The notes under the pieces: model-generated
The model's input: the letters and a program-made list of their open reading frames with translations, nothing else
Told to the model about the DNA's origin: nothing
The model's database searches: none
Made by a program: the position numbers and the translations under genes
Part shown: positions 35,651 through 44,795 of the stretch, piece after piece
Position numbering within the stretch: position 1 is the stretch's first letter
How the letters are laid out: each line of letters starts with the position of its first letter
Assembly: GCF_003611465.1 (NCBI RefSeq)
Contig: NZ_RAXV01000007.1
Coordinates: forward strand, 1-64,000
Source of the DNA: Acinetobacter tianfuensis
GTDB lineage: Bacteria; Pseudomonadota; Gammaproteobacteria; Pseudomonadales; Moraxellaceae
Reading direction: 5' to 3'
Length of the DNA: 64,000 nt

Positions 35651-36130
35651 TTAAGTCAGTATTTGAAAGCCCTGCTGACGCCATGCTTCATATAAAATCA
35701 CAGCAGTTGCATTCGACAAATTCAAACTGCGTGAATTCGGCGCCATCGGCAAGCGGATCCAATGCTTTTGCGGGAACATTAGACGCACATCTTCTGGTAA
35801 ACCGCGGGTTTCAGGCCCCATCAGCAGCGCTACAGAACGGTTTAAATCAGAAGTATGCGGCGTTTCTGTACCTTTTGTTGTTAAAGGATAAATGGCATCA
35901 TTCATCACGCCTTGGCTTTCCAAATGCGTCAGGCATTCTGCAAAGTTTTCCCAGACCTTCATATGCGCCCATTCATGATAGTCCAAACCGGCACGGCGCA
36001 ATTTTTTATCATCCAGCTCAAAACCTAATGGTTTGACCAAGTGTAACTGCGCTCCGGTATTGGCACATAAACGAATGATATTCCCTGTATTTGCAGGAAT
36101 TTCTGGCTCGTATAAAACAACATGTATCAC
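35651..36130 (-). CDS. trmL: tRNA (cytidine(34)-2'-O)-methyltransferase TrmL
   Basis: 159 residues from GTG 36130, with GAGA upstream. The SPOUT methyltransferase fold is evident: VVLYEPEIPANTGNIIRLCA at the start, LLMGPETRGLPEDV, and the knot region IRLPMAPNSRSLNLSNATAV. It methylates the wobble ribose of tRNA-Leu. It lies downstream of the hypothetical gene at 36169 and ends with its own terminator. Confidence 0.93.
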   Translation of the reverse strand: MIHVVLYEPEIPANTGNIIRLCANTGAQLHLVKPLGFELDDKKLRRAGLDYHEWAHMKVWENFAECLTHLESQGVMNDAIYPLTTKGTETPHTSDLNRSVALLMGPETRGLPEDVRLMFPQKHWIRLPMAPNSRSLNLSNATAVILYEAWRQQGFQILT

Positions 36131-36168
36131 GTATTTTCTCTATATTAAATTGTTTGATAAATACATAT

Positions 36169-36873
36169 TTACCAAGATTTGACCAACTTCACTTTTGCAA
36201 TCCCCCATGGGACTGCTTCAAGTCCTGACGATTCATCATTTAGAAAATCTTCAATTTCAGACTGTCTTGAAGAATCATCAAATAAATTATTGTAATTAAG
36301 TTCTAAATTGAATTTCTCACAAAGCCTATCTGCAAGATGGTGACAATGAAAACTGTGAAAATCTCCACAAGGTTCTATACCAATATAGTCATAGCCTAAA
36401 AGTAATTCATTTGTATCTTCAGGTTCAACAATTACCTTCTTCAAACATGCATAAAGGCCGACCTCTCCTATATTAGGAAAAGCAGGTTTATAAATTTCAA
36501 GAATATCCTGTCTATATTCTTCATCAATATACATTGATAATAAGTGAACATTTTGACAATGCTCAAAGAATTTATGCTTATATTCTAAAGCAGTTTCAAT
36601 ATCGTAAAAGAGGCTGATCCAACCAACCTGATCTTGCAAACTATGTTGATCAGCCCACTTCCGCAAGTTACTCAATTGCAAATTAGACAAATTAAACTGG
36701 CTTTGTACATCTTCTATTTTAAAATGAGCATTTTTAACGCATGAATAAGACCAATTGCTAATCAAATGATCATTAATGCAAGAACTGCAAGTACGAATAA
36801 ATTGATTAGCCCTGTTCAATAATGCATGCTGTTTAAGCTGCAACAAATAATAGCCAGCAAAATAATAGGCCAT
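36169..36873 (-). CDS. Hypothetical protein downstream of cysG
   Basis: 234 residues, ATG at 36873. I do not recognise the family. Visible points are a Cys pair near residue 30 (RTCSSCIND), an internal His/Cys cluster (FHSFHCHHLADRLC) and an acidic C-terminal part. There is no signal peptide or membrane segment. It starts 3 bp after the cysG stop and so is cotranscribed with it, yet it is more AT-rich than cysG, which suggests later arrival. Confidence 0.6.
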   Translation of the reverse strand: MAYYFAGYYLLQLKQHALLNRANQFIRTCSSCINDHLISNWSYSCVKNAHFKIEDVQSQFNLSNLQLSNLRKWADQHSLQDQVGWISLFYDIETALEYKHKFFEHCQNVHLLSMYIDEEYRQDILEIYKPAFPNIGEVGLYACLKKVIVEPEDTNELLLGYDYIGIEPCGDFHSFHCHHLADRLCEKFNLELNYNNLFDDSSRQSEIEDFLNDESSGLEAVPWGIAKVKLVKSW

Positions 36874-36876
36874 CCA

Positions 36877-38253
36877 TCAATCCAGCCATTGAAGCTGTTC
36901 ACGCAGACTCACCACATCACCAATAATCGTCAATGTAGGCGCCTGAATTTGGTATTCACTGACTTTAGATGCAATATCTGCCAATGTCCCGACCACGACT
37001 TTTTGTTCAGGCGTCGTCCCTTTAGAAACTAATGCGACAGGCATGTCTGGACGCTGCCCATGCGCGATGAGTTTCTCACAAATTTTTTCTAGACCGACCA
37101 AGCCCATATACAGCACCAGTGTTTGATTTTGATAAACCAGTTCACGCCAAGGCAGCTCAGGCGAGCCTTCTTTGAGATGACCCGTCAGGAATCGTACACT
37201 TTGCGCATAATCACGATGCGTTAAAGGAATACCGGCATAAGCTGAACAGCCAGATGCAGCTGTAATTCCTGGAACGACTTGGAAGGCAACGCCTGCCGCA
37301 AAGAGTTCCTGAATTTCTTCTCCGCCGCGGCCAAAGATAAACGGATCTCCGCCTTTTAAACGGCAAACTCGCTTACCTTCTTGCGCATACTTCACCAATA
37401 AAGCATTGATGCTTTCTTGCGGTACGGCATGGTTTGAGCGCGCCTTGCCGACATAAATTTTTTCCGCATCACGGCGGCATAAATCCATAATTGCAGGTGA
37501 TACTAAACGGTCATAAATCACCACATCCGCCTGCTGCATTAAACGCAGCGCTTTCAATGTGAGCAGTTCAGGATCACCCGGACCAGCCCCCACCAGATAG
37601 ACCTCGCCTTTCGGCTCAGGCCATTGCTGCAATGCCTGTTCAATCAAACGGTCAGCTTCAGCCAAATTGCCATTAAAGACCTGCTCTTTCAGCGGACTTG
37701 CATACAAGTCTTCCCAAAAGATGCGGCGCTTGTCTGGATTTTCAATTTTTTCTTTCACTGCACTGCGCCATTTGCCCGAAAATTCAGCCAATGCGCCCAT
37801 CCCTTGCGGAATGGCTGCTTCTAACTGTGTACGGATCTGACGTGCAAGGACTGGAGATGCGCCATTGGTCGCAATAGATACCACCAGCGGTGAACGGTCA
37901 ATAATTGCAGGCACCATAAAACGGCAATGCGGAGGATCATCGACACTATTGACCAGCACATTTTCAGCTTCACAATCTGCAAATACAGTTTGATTTACAG
38001 CAGCTTCATCTGTCGCTGCAATGACTAAACGGTATTTACGCAGCGCGATATGCTGACTATATTGCGCCTGAACAAATTGACCGCCGCTCTGCTGCACAAG
38101 ACCCAGCAGGCCTGCATCAATTTCAGGTGAAATAACATCAATGACTGCACCTGCTTTTGCCAGAAGCACAGCCTTACGGTATGCAATATGGCCGCCGCCC
38201 ACAATCAAACAAAGCTGCTTTTGCAGCTTCAGTGAAATTGGAAAAATATCCAC
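36877..38253 (-). CDS. cysG: Siroheme synthase CysG
   Basis: 458 residues from GTG 38253, with GAGG upstream. The N-terminal domain (LCLIVGGGHIAYRKAVLLAK) is the NAD-dependent dehydrogenase/ferrochelatase part. The C-terminal part is uroporphyrinogen III methyltransferase with VYLVGAGPGDPELLTLKALR, RLKGGDPFIFGRGGEE and PGITAASGCSAYAGIPLTHR. It makes siroheme for sulfite and nitrite reductases. It lies just downstream of serS. Confidence 0.94.
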   Translation of the reverse strand: MDIFPISLKLQKQLCLIVGGGHIAYRKAVLLAKAGAVIDVISPEIDAGLLGLVQQSGGQFVQAQYSQHIALRKYRLVIAATDEAAVNQTVFADCEAENVLVNSVDDPPHCRFMVPAIIDRSPLVVSIATNGASPVLARQIRTQLEAAIPQGMGALAEFSGKWRSAVKEKIENPDKRRIFWEDLYASPLKEQVFNGNLAEADRLIEQALQQWPEPKGEVYLVGAGPGDPELLTLKALRLMQQADVVIYDRLVSPAIMDLCRRDAEKIYVGKARSNHAVPQESINALLVKYAQEGKRVCRLKGGDPFIFGRGGEEIQELFAAGVAFQVVPGITAASGCSAYAGIPLTHRDYAQSVRFLTGHLKEGSPELPWRELVYQNQTLVLYMGLVGLEKICEKLIAHGQRPDMPVALVSKGTTPEQKVVVGTLADIASKVSEYQIQAPTLTIIGDVVSLREQLQWLD

Positions 38254-38320
38254 ACAAACCTCAAAACTATAGTGCTGATGGTCAGAGGGCTAGCATACGC
38301 TAGCCCTCCTGCACATCTGA

Positions 38321-39637
<1,317 letters not shown>

Positions 39638-39726
39638 TCACAATAAAAAATACAGTCAAGCTGATCATGCCTGCGCCTTATTAAAGCAATATCAGCAGGA
39701 TTCGCTTCAAATCCTGCTGCACAGCC

Positions 39727-40500
39727 TTATTTTGAATTTTTAGGCAGACTTGGCAAATATTTTGACTGAATCAAAGCCGCTGCTGACTCATACGGCAGTT
39801 TCAGCTCCGTCATGCCTTCTGCATAACTTGCCAATTCATAGAGCGGATAAACAAATACAATACCATTGGCGCCATAATAGTAATTATCGCTTAATTTCAG
39901 CTGCGATTTTTCAATCTGACGGTTATACAGCCAATTGGTATTTGCCTCATACAACGCTTCTAGAACTTTTTGCTCTGCGCCCTGATTTAAAATATCATGC
40001 AGCGCCAAACGCTTCTGATTTTTTAAATCAAAATTGACATATTCAATATGGTACAAACCATGCGCAGCTCCTGAACTATAGCTATAGCTGGCCATCGCAA
40101 AAGTCGCAATATCATACTGCTGCCCCATATAACGGACACTGATGCTTTGCTGATTCAGCTTTGCCGGATCCGTTTCTTCAGCGGCCTGCGGCTGAATTTC
40201 AGAAAAAGCGACTGGTTCAGCCTTACGGATACGGTCTGCAAAATATTCATCAATCCATGCTGCATTACTTTTTACCGTTTGCAGGTCAAATTGAGTACAG
40301 CCCTCTTTTTCACATACATTTTTATTAAAGCCTTCCATAGGCACAGCCTGCACTTGCAGCAACTGAATGGACGCTGCGGCTGGGGCAGATGCCTCCGCTT
40401 GCGGCTCTGCCGGCACTTCACGCGGCTGACAGCCAGTTAAAACTGCTGCTCCCAGCACTGCTGCCGCCAGCAGTCCAAATTTAAATTGTGCTGGTTTCAT
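39727..40500 (-). CDS. DUF3298 (RsiV-like) lipoprotein
   Basis: 257 residues from ATG 40500, with GGAAGA upstream; an ATG at 40512 is less well placed. The lipobox VLTGC sets Cys24 as the lipidated residue. An Ala/Pro/Glu linker is followed by a domain with SYSYSSGAAHGLYHIEYVNF, LHDILNQG and IVFVYPLYELASYAEG, typical of DUF3298 and its partner PdaC/DUF4163. These domains occur in anti-sigma factors and lipoproteins of unknown use. Its role here is unknown. Confidence 0.72.
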   Translation of the reverse strand: MKPAQFKFGLLAAAVLGAAVLTGCQPREVPAEPQAEASAPAAASIQLLQVQAVPMEGFNKNVCEKEGCTQFDLQTVKSNAAWIDEYFADRIRKAEPVAFSEIQPQAAEETDPAKLNQQSISVRYMGQQYDIATFAMASYSYSSGAAHGLYHIEYVNFDLKNQKRLALHDILNQGAEQKVLEALYEANTNWLYNRQIEKSQLKLSDNYYYGANGIVFVYPLYELASYAEGMTELKLPYESAAALIQSKYLPSLPKNSK

Positions 40501-40638
40501 CAGATCTTCCATAGCAACTTCATTATTTAGTTCAATGATTTTTCACATTTTACTAAGTGCACAGCTCAGCTCAATTTACAAAGTGTATCTAAAATAGCCT
40601 TTTAATCTCTATTGCTCAAAACTGCAGCGCAAAAATAC

Positions 40639-40664
40639 AAAAAGCAGGCCTAAGCCTGCTTTTT
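40639..40664 (-). terminator. Terminator of lolA
   Basis: AAAAAGCAGGC and GCCTGCTTTTT form a perfect stem with a four-base loop just after the lolA stop codon. It would also work on the plus strand. Confidence 0.88.
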
Positions 40665-40680
40665 AAAATGTGTCATCCGC

Positions 40681-41379
40681 TTATTGATCAATGATGTCTG
40701 TCCCTTTAGGCGGCGCAAAATTAAACGTAGATGCTGGGATAGAGGCATTCACTTTGACATTATTAAAACGCACATAAGTCGTTTGACCCAAAGAATCAGC
40801 AAGAATCATCAAGGTCGGCGCTTTATTTGCGCCAAAACTAATGGTTAAGCTTTGAAACACGCCATCTTTTTGTTTTGGATAGAGTGTGTAATAGGTTTTT
40901 GTTTTATCTGGCTGTGTTACACGGTATGAGCTCATGATTTGGCTGGTATTGCCAGAGAGCAGCAATGCAGGCGTATTTGCCACTTGCTCATCTAAACTTT
41001 GGCGTACAGCCTGCTGCAAGTCTGGATCATAAATCCATACTGTTTTACCTGAAGTCACAATAGTCTGTTTCGCTGGACTGGTTGTTTCCCAGTAGAATTT
41101 GCCTGGACGCTCAACGTTCATGACACCTTTAAAGGTCTGGTTCATATGCTGTGCAGACAAGCCTTGTTTTTTCACAGGCTTACTGCCGCCCGTAACCTTA
41201 GATGTCTGTTCAAAATTCGCGCTTAAACTGCGGATGCCGCTGAGCTGCTTCACTAAACCTGCAGTCGCCTGCTGCTCCGATGCTGCAACTGGAGCAGCCA
41301 ACACAGTTGTACTCATCATCGGCACAGTCAGCGCTGAACCCAATGCGATTGCACATACGGTTTTACGAAGCATATTCAT
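40681..41379 (-). CDS. lolA: Outer membrane lipoprotein carrier protein LolA
   Basis: 232 residues, ATG at 41379; the ATG two codons later is also possible. A signal peptide ends near VLAAPVA. The mature part has LSGIRSLSANFEQTS, GKFYWETTSPAKQTIVTSGK and a C-terminal FNFAPPKGTDIIDQ, typical of LolA. LolA ferries lipoproteins from LolCDE across the periplasm to LolB, which is encoded at 10273-10863. A terminator follows the stop. Confidence 0.93.
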   Translation of the reverse strand: MNMLRKTVCAIALGSALTVPMMSTTVLAAPVAASEQQATAGLVKQLSGIRSLSANFEQTSKVTGGSKPVKKQGLSAQHMNQTFKGVMNVERPGKFYWETTSPAKQTIVTSGKTVWIYDPDLQQAVRQSLDEQVANTPALLLSGNTSQIMSSYRVTQPDKTKTYYTLYPKQKDGVFQSLTISFGANKAPTLMILADSLGQTTYVRFNNVKVNASIPASTFNFAPPKGTDIIDQ

Positions 41380-41527
41380 AATTCACCTTTTTCTAGTTAG
41401 AGCAATTTAATGTATGAAATTATCTTAAACCAATTTGAATAGCTAAAATGATAGAAAATAAGACGTTTTGTAGTCTTATTTATGCAAAATGGCTGTTTTT
41501 ATTCATCATGATGGAGATAAATACCAT

Positions 41528-41559
41528 AAAAAAGCCCCTGTAAAAACAGAAGCTTTTTT
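41528..41559 (-). terminator. Terminator after the adhesin pseudogene
   Basis: AAAAAAGC and GCTTTTTT with CTGT/ACAG form an imperfect stem 20 bp after the last codon. Confidence 0.7.
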
Positions 41560-41579
41560 GCAGTATTAAATTAATTCGG

Positions 41580-42530
41580 CTATTTCCACTGCCAGCCTAT
41601 AGAAAGGCCTGCACCGAAATCTCCTTCAGTATTTGCAGTCGCTGCTAGTTTATAGACATATTTATTATTGTCCGAAACGCCGCTAAAGCCAACTGCAAAA
41701 CCCTGTTCACTTTCCCATGTTCCTACACCTGCACTCAGCATGCTCAAGCCTGCTTCCGTCGGTTGCGGCAAGGATGCGATGGCGATACTCGATGCAACCG
41801 CTGCATGCAATCCATCTTCTAGATGGTCCACCCTGCGGTTTAACTCAGCAACCCGGTTATCGGTATAACGTTTTGACTCATTTAAGCTATCAACTCCATC
41901 ACGTCCTGATGGTCCTCTCAGACTAAGCAGCCATTCTGCTTGGCTTCCTTCAAAGCCATTGTTCGCTGCAACTTCATATGCGCTTAATCCAGTAACACCT
42001 TGTTCACCTTTCTCACCTGCAACACCTTGCAGTCCTGCTGGACCTTGTAGTCCTGCTGGTCCTGCCGATCCTGGTTCACCTTGCGGTCCTGCTGGCCCTT
42101 GTGGCCCTGCTGGTCCTGCCGATCCTGGTTCACCTTGCGGTCATTCTGGCCCTTGTGGCCCTGCTGGTCCTACTGGTCCTTGTTCACCTTTTGGCCCTTT
42201 CGGTCCTGAATGCTCTTCATGACCATTACCATTACCATTGCCGTGTTCTTCATGTCCTTGTCCATTCTCAGCACCATTGGAATGGTGAGCATCCTCACCA
42301 AGTGTTGCCCAAGCGCCTCCACTAAAGGCCAGCATACTGCTTAGCAGCAATAGTTCTGGCATATGGTGTAAGCCTCGTGTCACTTTGCGAGCAGAAAAAC
42401 CAGACAAATATTCAGTATTTTTTGACATTGCAGAGCAATTTACCGTTACGCGTCTTTCAGATTCCTTATCAGAAAGCTTTTTACTTTTAGAACAGGCTTG
42501 AGTGAATAGACTTTTTAATATCATGTTCAT
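41580..42530 (-). pseudogene. YadA-like trimeric autotransporter with collagen-like repeats, interrupted by a stop codon
   Basis: From ATG 42530 the frame reads a long signal region (residues about 1-75, ending GGAWATLGED), a His/Gly/Asn-rich part and collagen-like Gly-x-y repeats ([20 protein letters not shown]). It then meets TGA at 42141-42143 (codon 130). The same frame stays open afterwards through more repeats ([18 protein letters not shown]), the spacer [20 protein letters not shown], a coiled coil and a YadA-type membrane anchor ending SIGWQWK. Compared with the neighbouring repeat copy, GCAGGA has become GAATGA. The product would lose its anchor, so the adhesin is probably inactive unless the stop is read through or is a sequencing error. 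Confidence 0.88.
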
Positions 42531-42712
42531 GCCCTTGTCCTTTTTATCATCTAGAGTTTCATTAGACTCTCTTAATAATGTGATGTAAATAACATTAAAT
42601 TGCATATTTGAGACTCAATTATTATTAAATATTTCTAATGAATACTTTATTCTTTTAATGAAATTTAATTTATTGTTTTAAGCAAATTATTTTAAATAAT
42701 ATTTAATTGGCA

Positions 42713-42733
42713 TAAAAAAACCCGCATAAAATG
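42713..42733 (-). terminator. Terminator of rplU-rpmA
   Basis: AAAAACCCGCA and TGCGGGTTTTT form a perfect stem directly after the rpmA stop codon and would also stop plus-strand transcription. Confidence 0.9.
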
Positions 42734-42755
42734 CGGGTTTTTTCTATCTCAGCTA

Positions 42756-43010
42756 TTACGCGTCAACAGATACGTAGCGACGGCCAAATTGACCTTTCAC
42801 TTCGAATTTTACTACGCCGTCAGCAGTAGCAAATAGTGTATGGTCACGACCCATACCTACGTTAACACCAGCGTGGAATTCAGTACCACGTTGACGAACG
42901 ATGATGTTACCAGCAGTTACAGTTTGACCACCGTAAACTTTAACACCAAGCATTTTAGGGTTCGAATCACGACCGTTCTTAGTCGAACCACCGGCTTTTT
43001 TAGATGCCAT
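42756..43010 (-). CDS. rpmA: 50S ribosomal protein L27
   Basis: 84 residues, ATG at 43010. [20 protein letters not shown] and [15 protein letters not shown] are diagnostic. L27 reaches the peptidyl transferase centre with its N-terminus. It follows rplU by 19 bp, the standard pair, and is closed by a terminator. Confidence 0.96.
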   Translation of the reverse strand: MASKKAGGSTKNGRDSNPKMLGVKVYGGQTVTAGNIIVRQRGTEFHAGVNVGMGRDHTLFATADGVVKFEVKGQFGRRYVSVDA

Positions 43011-43029
43011 GTCTCTTTACTCCTCGTAA

Positions 43030-43341
43030 TTAGCCTGAAATAGCTGTAATTTTCAACTCAGTGAACCATTGACGGTGACCTTGCTGTTTACGATAGTGTT
43101 TACGACGACGCATTTTGATAATGCGGATTTTGTCGTGACGACCATGGCTAACTACTTCAGCAGTTACTTTAGCGCCAGCTACAACTGGTGCACCAATTTG
43201 AACGCTGTCACCGTTAACAAGCATCAACACGTCATCAAACGTAATTGTTGAGCCAGTTTCAGCTTTCAATAATTCTACTTTAAGGGTTTCACCCTCAACA
43301 ACACGGTGCTGTTTACCACCGCTTTGGATAACTGCGTACAT
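43030..43341 (-). CDS. rplU: 50S ribosomal protein L21
   Basis: 103 residues from ATG 43341 ([14 protein letters not shown]); the frame runs further upstream but the extension lies in the promoter leader. [17 protein letters not shown] and [16 protein letters not shown] match L21, a 23S rRNA-binding protein. It is cotranscribed with rpmA from the promoter at 43432-43460. The operon is divergent from ispB, as in many gammaproteobacteria. Confidence 0.95.
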   Translation of the reverse strand: MYAVIQSGGKQHRVVEGETLKVELLKAETGSTITFDDVLMLVNGDSVQIGAPVVAGAKVTAEVVSHGRHDKIRIIKMRRRKHYRKQQGHRQWFTELKITAISG

Positions 43342-43431
43342 AACGTACTCCAAACATGCCCGTGTCGACGTGCCGGTAAAGGAATATACCGATCTTAAGA
43401 CGACCGCCACTGGGGTTGTACAAGGGCAAGG

Positions 43432-43460
43432 ATTTTAAGTGATAATCCGCCAAACAACAA
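43432..43460 (-). promoter_or_regulatory. Promoter of rplU-rpmA
   Basis: On the minus strand TTGTTG and TAAAAT are spaced by exactly 17 bases, about 90 bases upstream of the rplU start. Confidence 0.65.
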
Positions 43461-43743
43461 GTCATTTGCACAAATTAATAGCCATATTTAACGATTATTT
43501 AATAAACAGCGGCTTATCAGCTGATCATTTTTTATCTAAGGTAATGTGCAGGATAAAAAATGACATAGATTTTTAAAATCTATTCGCTACTATAGACAGC
43601 ATAAACAAAGGCAAATATAAGGTTTGCCAATATAACAGCATTACAGATTCGCACTGAAAGATTAGAAATAGAGAGTTGTCTGATTTTTTCACTCAACTTT
43701 AAATCAATCACTTGGCTTTCTATCTGCATTTCTCAGCGCAAAT

Positions 43744-43752
43744 TGTTACACT
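43744..43752 (+). promoter_or_regulatory. Extended -10 promoter of ispB
   Basis: TGTTACACT gives a TG extension and a fair -10 box about 40 bases before the ispB start codon. Confidence 0.45.
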
Positions 43753-43792
43753 AGCCACAGCCAACTCCAGATAAATTGAGGTTTTTCTTCAC

Positions 43793-44770
43793 ATGACCAT
43801 CGACTTTAAGCAAGACATTCTCGCACCTGTTGCTTCAGACTTTGCCGCGATGGACACATTCATTAATGAAGGGATTACTTCTAAAGTTGCTTTAGTGATG
43901 GCCGTCAGCAAACATGTCGTAGAAGCTGGCGGAAAACGCATGCGCCCGATCATGTGCTTATTGGCGGCTAAAGCCTGCGGCGCAGAAAATTTAGAAAAGC
44001 ACCGCAAGCTGGCTGCAATTATTGAAATGCTGCATACCGCAACTTTGGTACATGATGATGTGGTCGATGAGTCTGGCTTACGCCGCGGCCGCCCTACGGC
44101 TAACGCAACATGGAATAACCAAACGGCAGTACTGGTAGGCGACTTTCTTATCTCGCGCGCTTTTGACCTGCTTGTCGATCTGGACAATATGGTTTTATTA
44201 AAAGATTTTTCAACAGGTACGTGTGAAATTGCCGAAGGCGAAGTTTTACAGCTTCAGGCGCAGCATCAGCCAGATACTAATGAACAAACTTATTTAGATA
44301 TTATTCACGGCAAAACATCCCGCTTATTTGAACTGGCAACTGAAGGCGCAGCAATTATCACTGGCACAGAACAGTACCGTGAGCCGCTGCGCAAGTTTGC
44401 TGGCCACTTTGGCAATGCCTTCCAAATTATTGATGATATTTTAGACTACACCTCTGATGCTGAAACATTAGGTAAAAATATTGGTGATGATTTAATGGAA
44501 GGCAAACCGACTTTACCGTTAATCTCTGCTTTGGCAAATACACAAGGCGAAGAACACAGCATCATCCGTAAAAGTATCGCTACAGGCGGCACAGCGGATT
44601 TAGAACGTGTAATTCAAATCGTGCAAACATCTGGCGCTTTAGAGTATTGCTCACAGCGTGCAACAGAAGAAACAGATGCTGCGCTGCTGGCGCTTGAAGC
44701 TTTACCAAATACTCAGTACCGTGAAGCGCTGCGCAACTTGGCAAAGCTGGCGCTGCACCGCATTCAATAA
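43793..44770 (+). CDS. ispB: Octaprenyl diphosphate synthase IspB-type polyprenyl synthetase
   Basis: 325 residues, ATG at 43793. Both Asp-rich motifs of trans-prenyl synthases are present: LVHDDVVDESGLRRGRPT with the first motif and QIIDDILDYTSD with the second. GGKRMRPIMCLLAAKACG is also typical. The enzyme extends farnesyl diphosphate with isopentenyl diphosphate to make the ubiquinone side chain. Chain length (eight or nine units) cannot be read with certainty. The location opposite rplU-rpmA is the normal one for ispB. Confidence 0.93.
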   Translation: MTIDFKQDILAPVASDFAAMDTFINEGITSKVALVMAVSKHVVEAGGKRMRPIMCLLAAKACGAENLEKHRKLAAIIEMLHTATLVHDDVVDESGLRRGRPTANATWNNQTAVLVGDFLISRAFDLLVDLDNMVLLKDFSTGTCEIAEGEVLQLQAQHQPDTNEQTYLDIIHGKTSRLFELATEGAAIITGTEQYREPLRKFAGHFGNAFQIIDDILDYTSDAETLGKNIGDDLMEGKPTLPLISALANTQGEEHSIIRKSIATGGTADLERVIQIVQTSGALEYCSQRATEETDAALLALEALPNTQYREALRNLAKLALHRIQ

Positions 44771-44795
44771 GCACTTAAAAACTATACCCTTGCCT

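Larger units (their letters stand above)
43342..43792. other. Divergent rplU/ispB intergenic region with palindromes
   Basis: No gene is visible in these 451 bases. Besides the two promoters listed separately, it holds a perfect 19-base palindrome ATAGATTTT-T-AAAATCTAT (43565-43583) and a GGCAAA/TTTGCC inverted repeat (43610-43628). Both are AT-rich and could bind regulators or be chance. Confidence 0.5.

Noticed and set aside
41580-41831. A separate 83-residue protein with a YadA anchor
   Set aside because: The GTG start lies in the middle of the adhesin frame that is continuous after the TGA; it is the C-terminal piece of the pseudogene.
44658-44795. Extension of the gcr-like gene into ispB
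   Set aside because: It would overlap ispB by over 100 bases in another frame; the ATG at 44796 just after ispB is natural.
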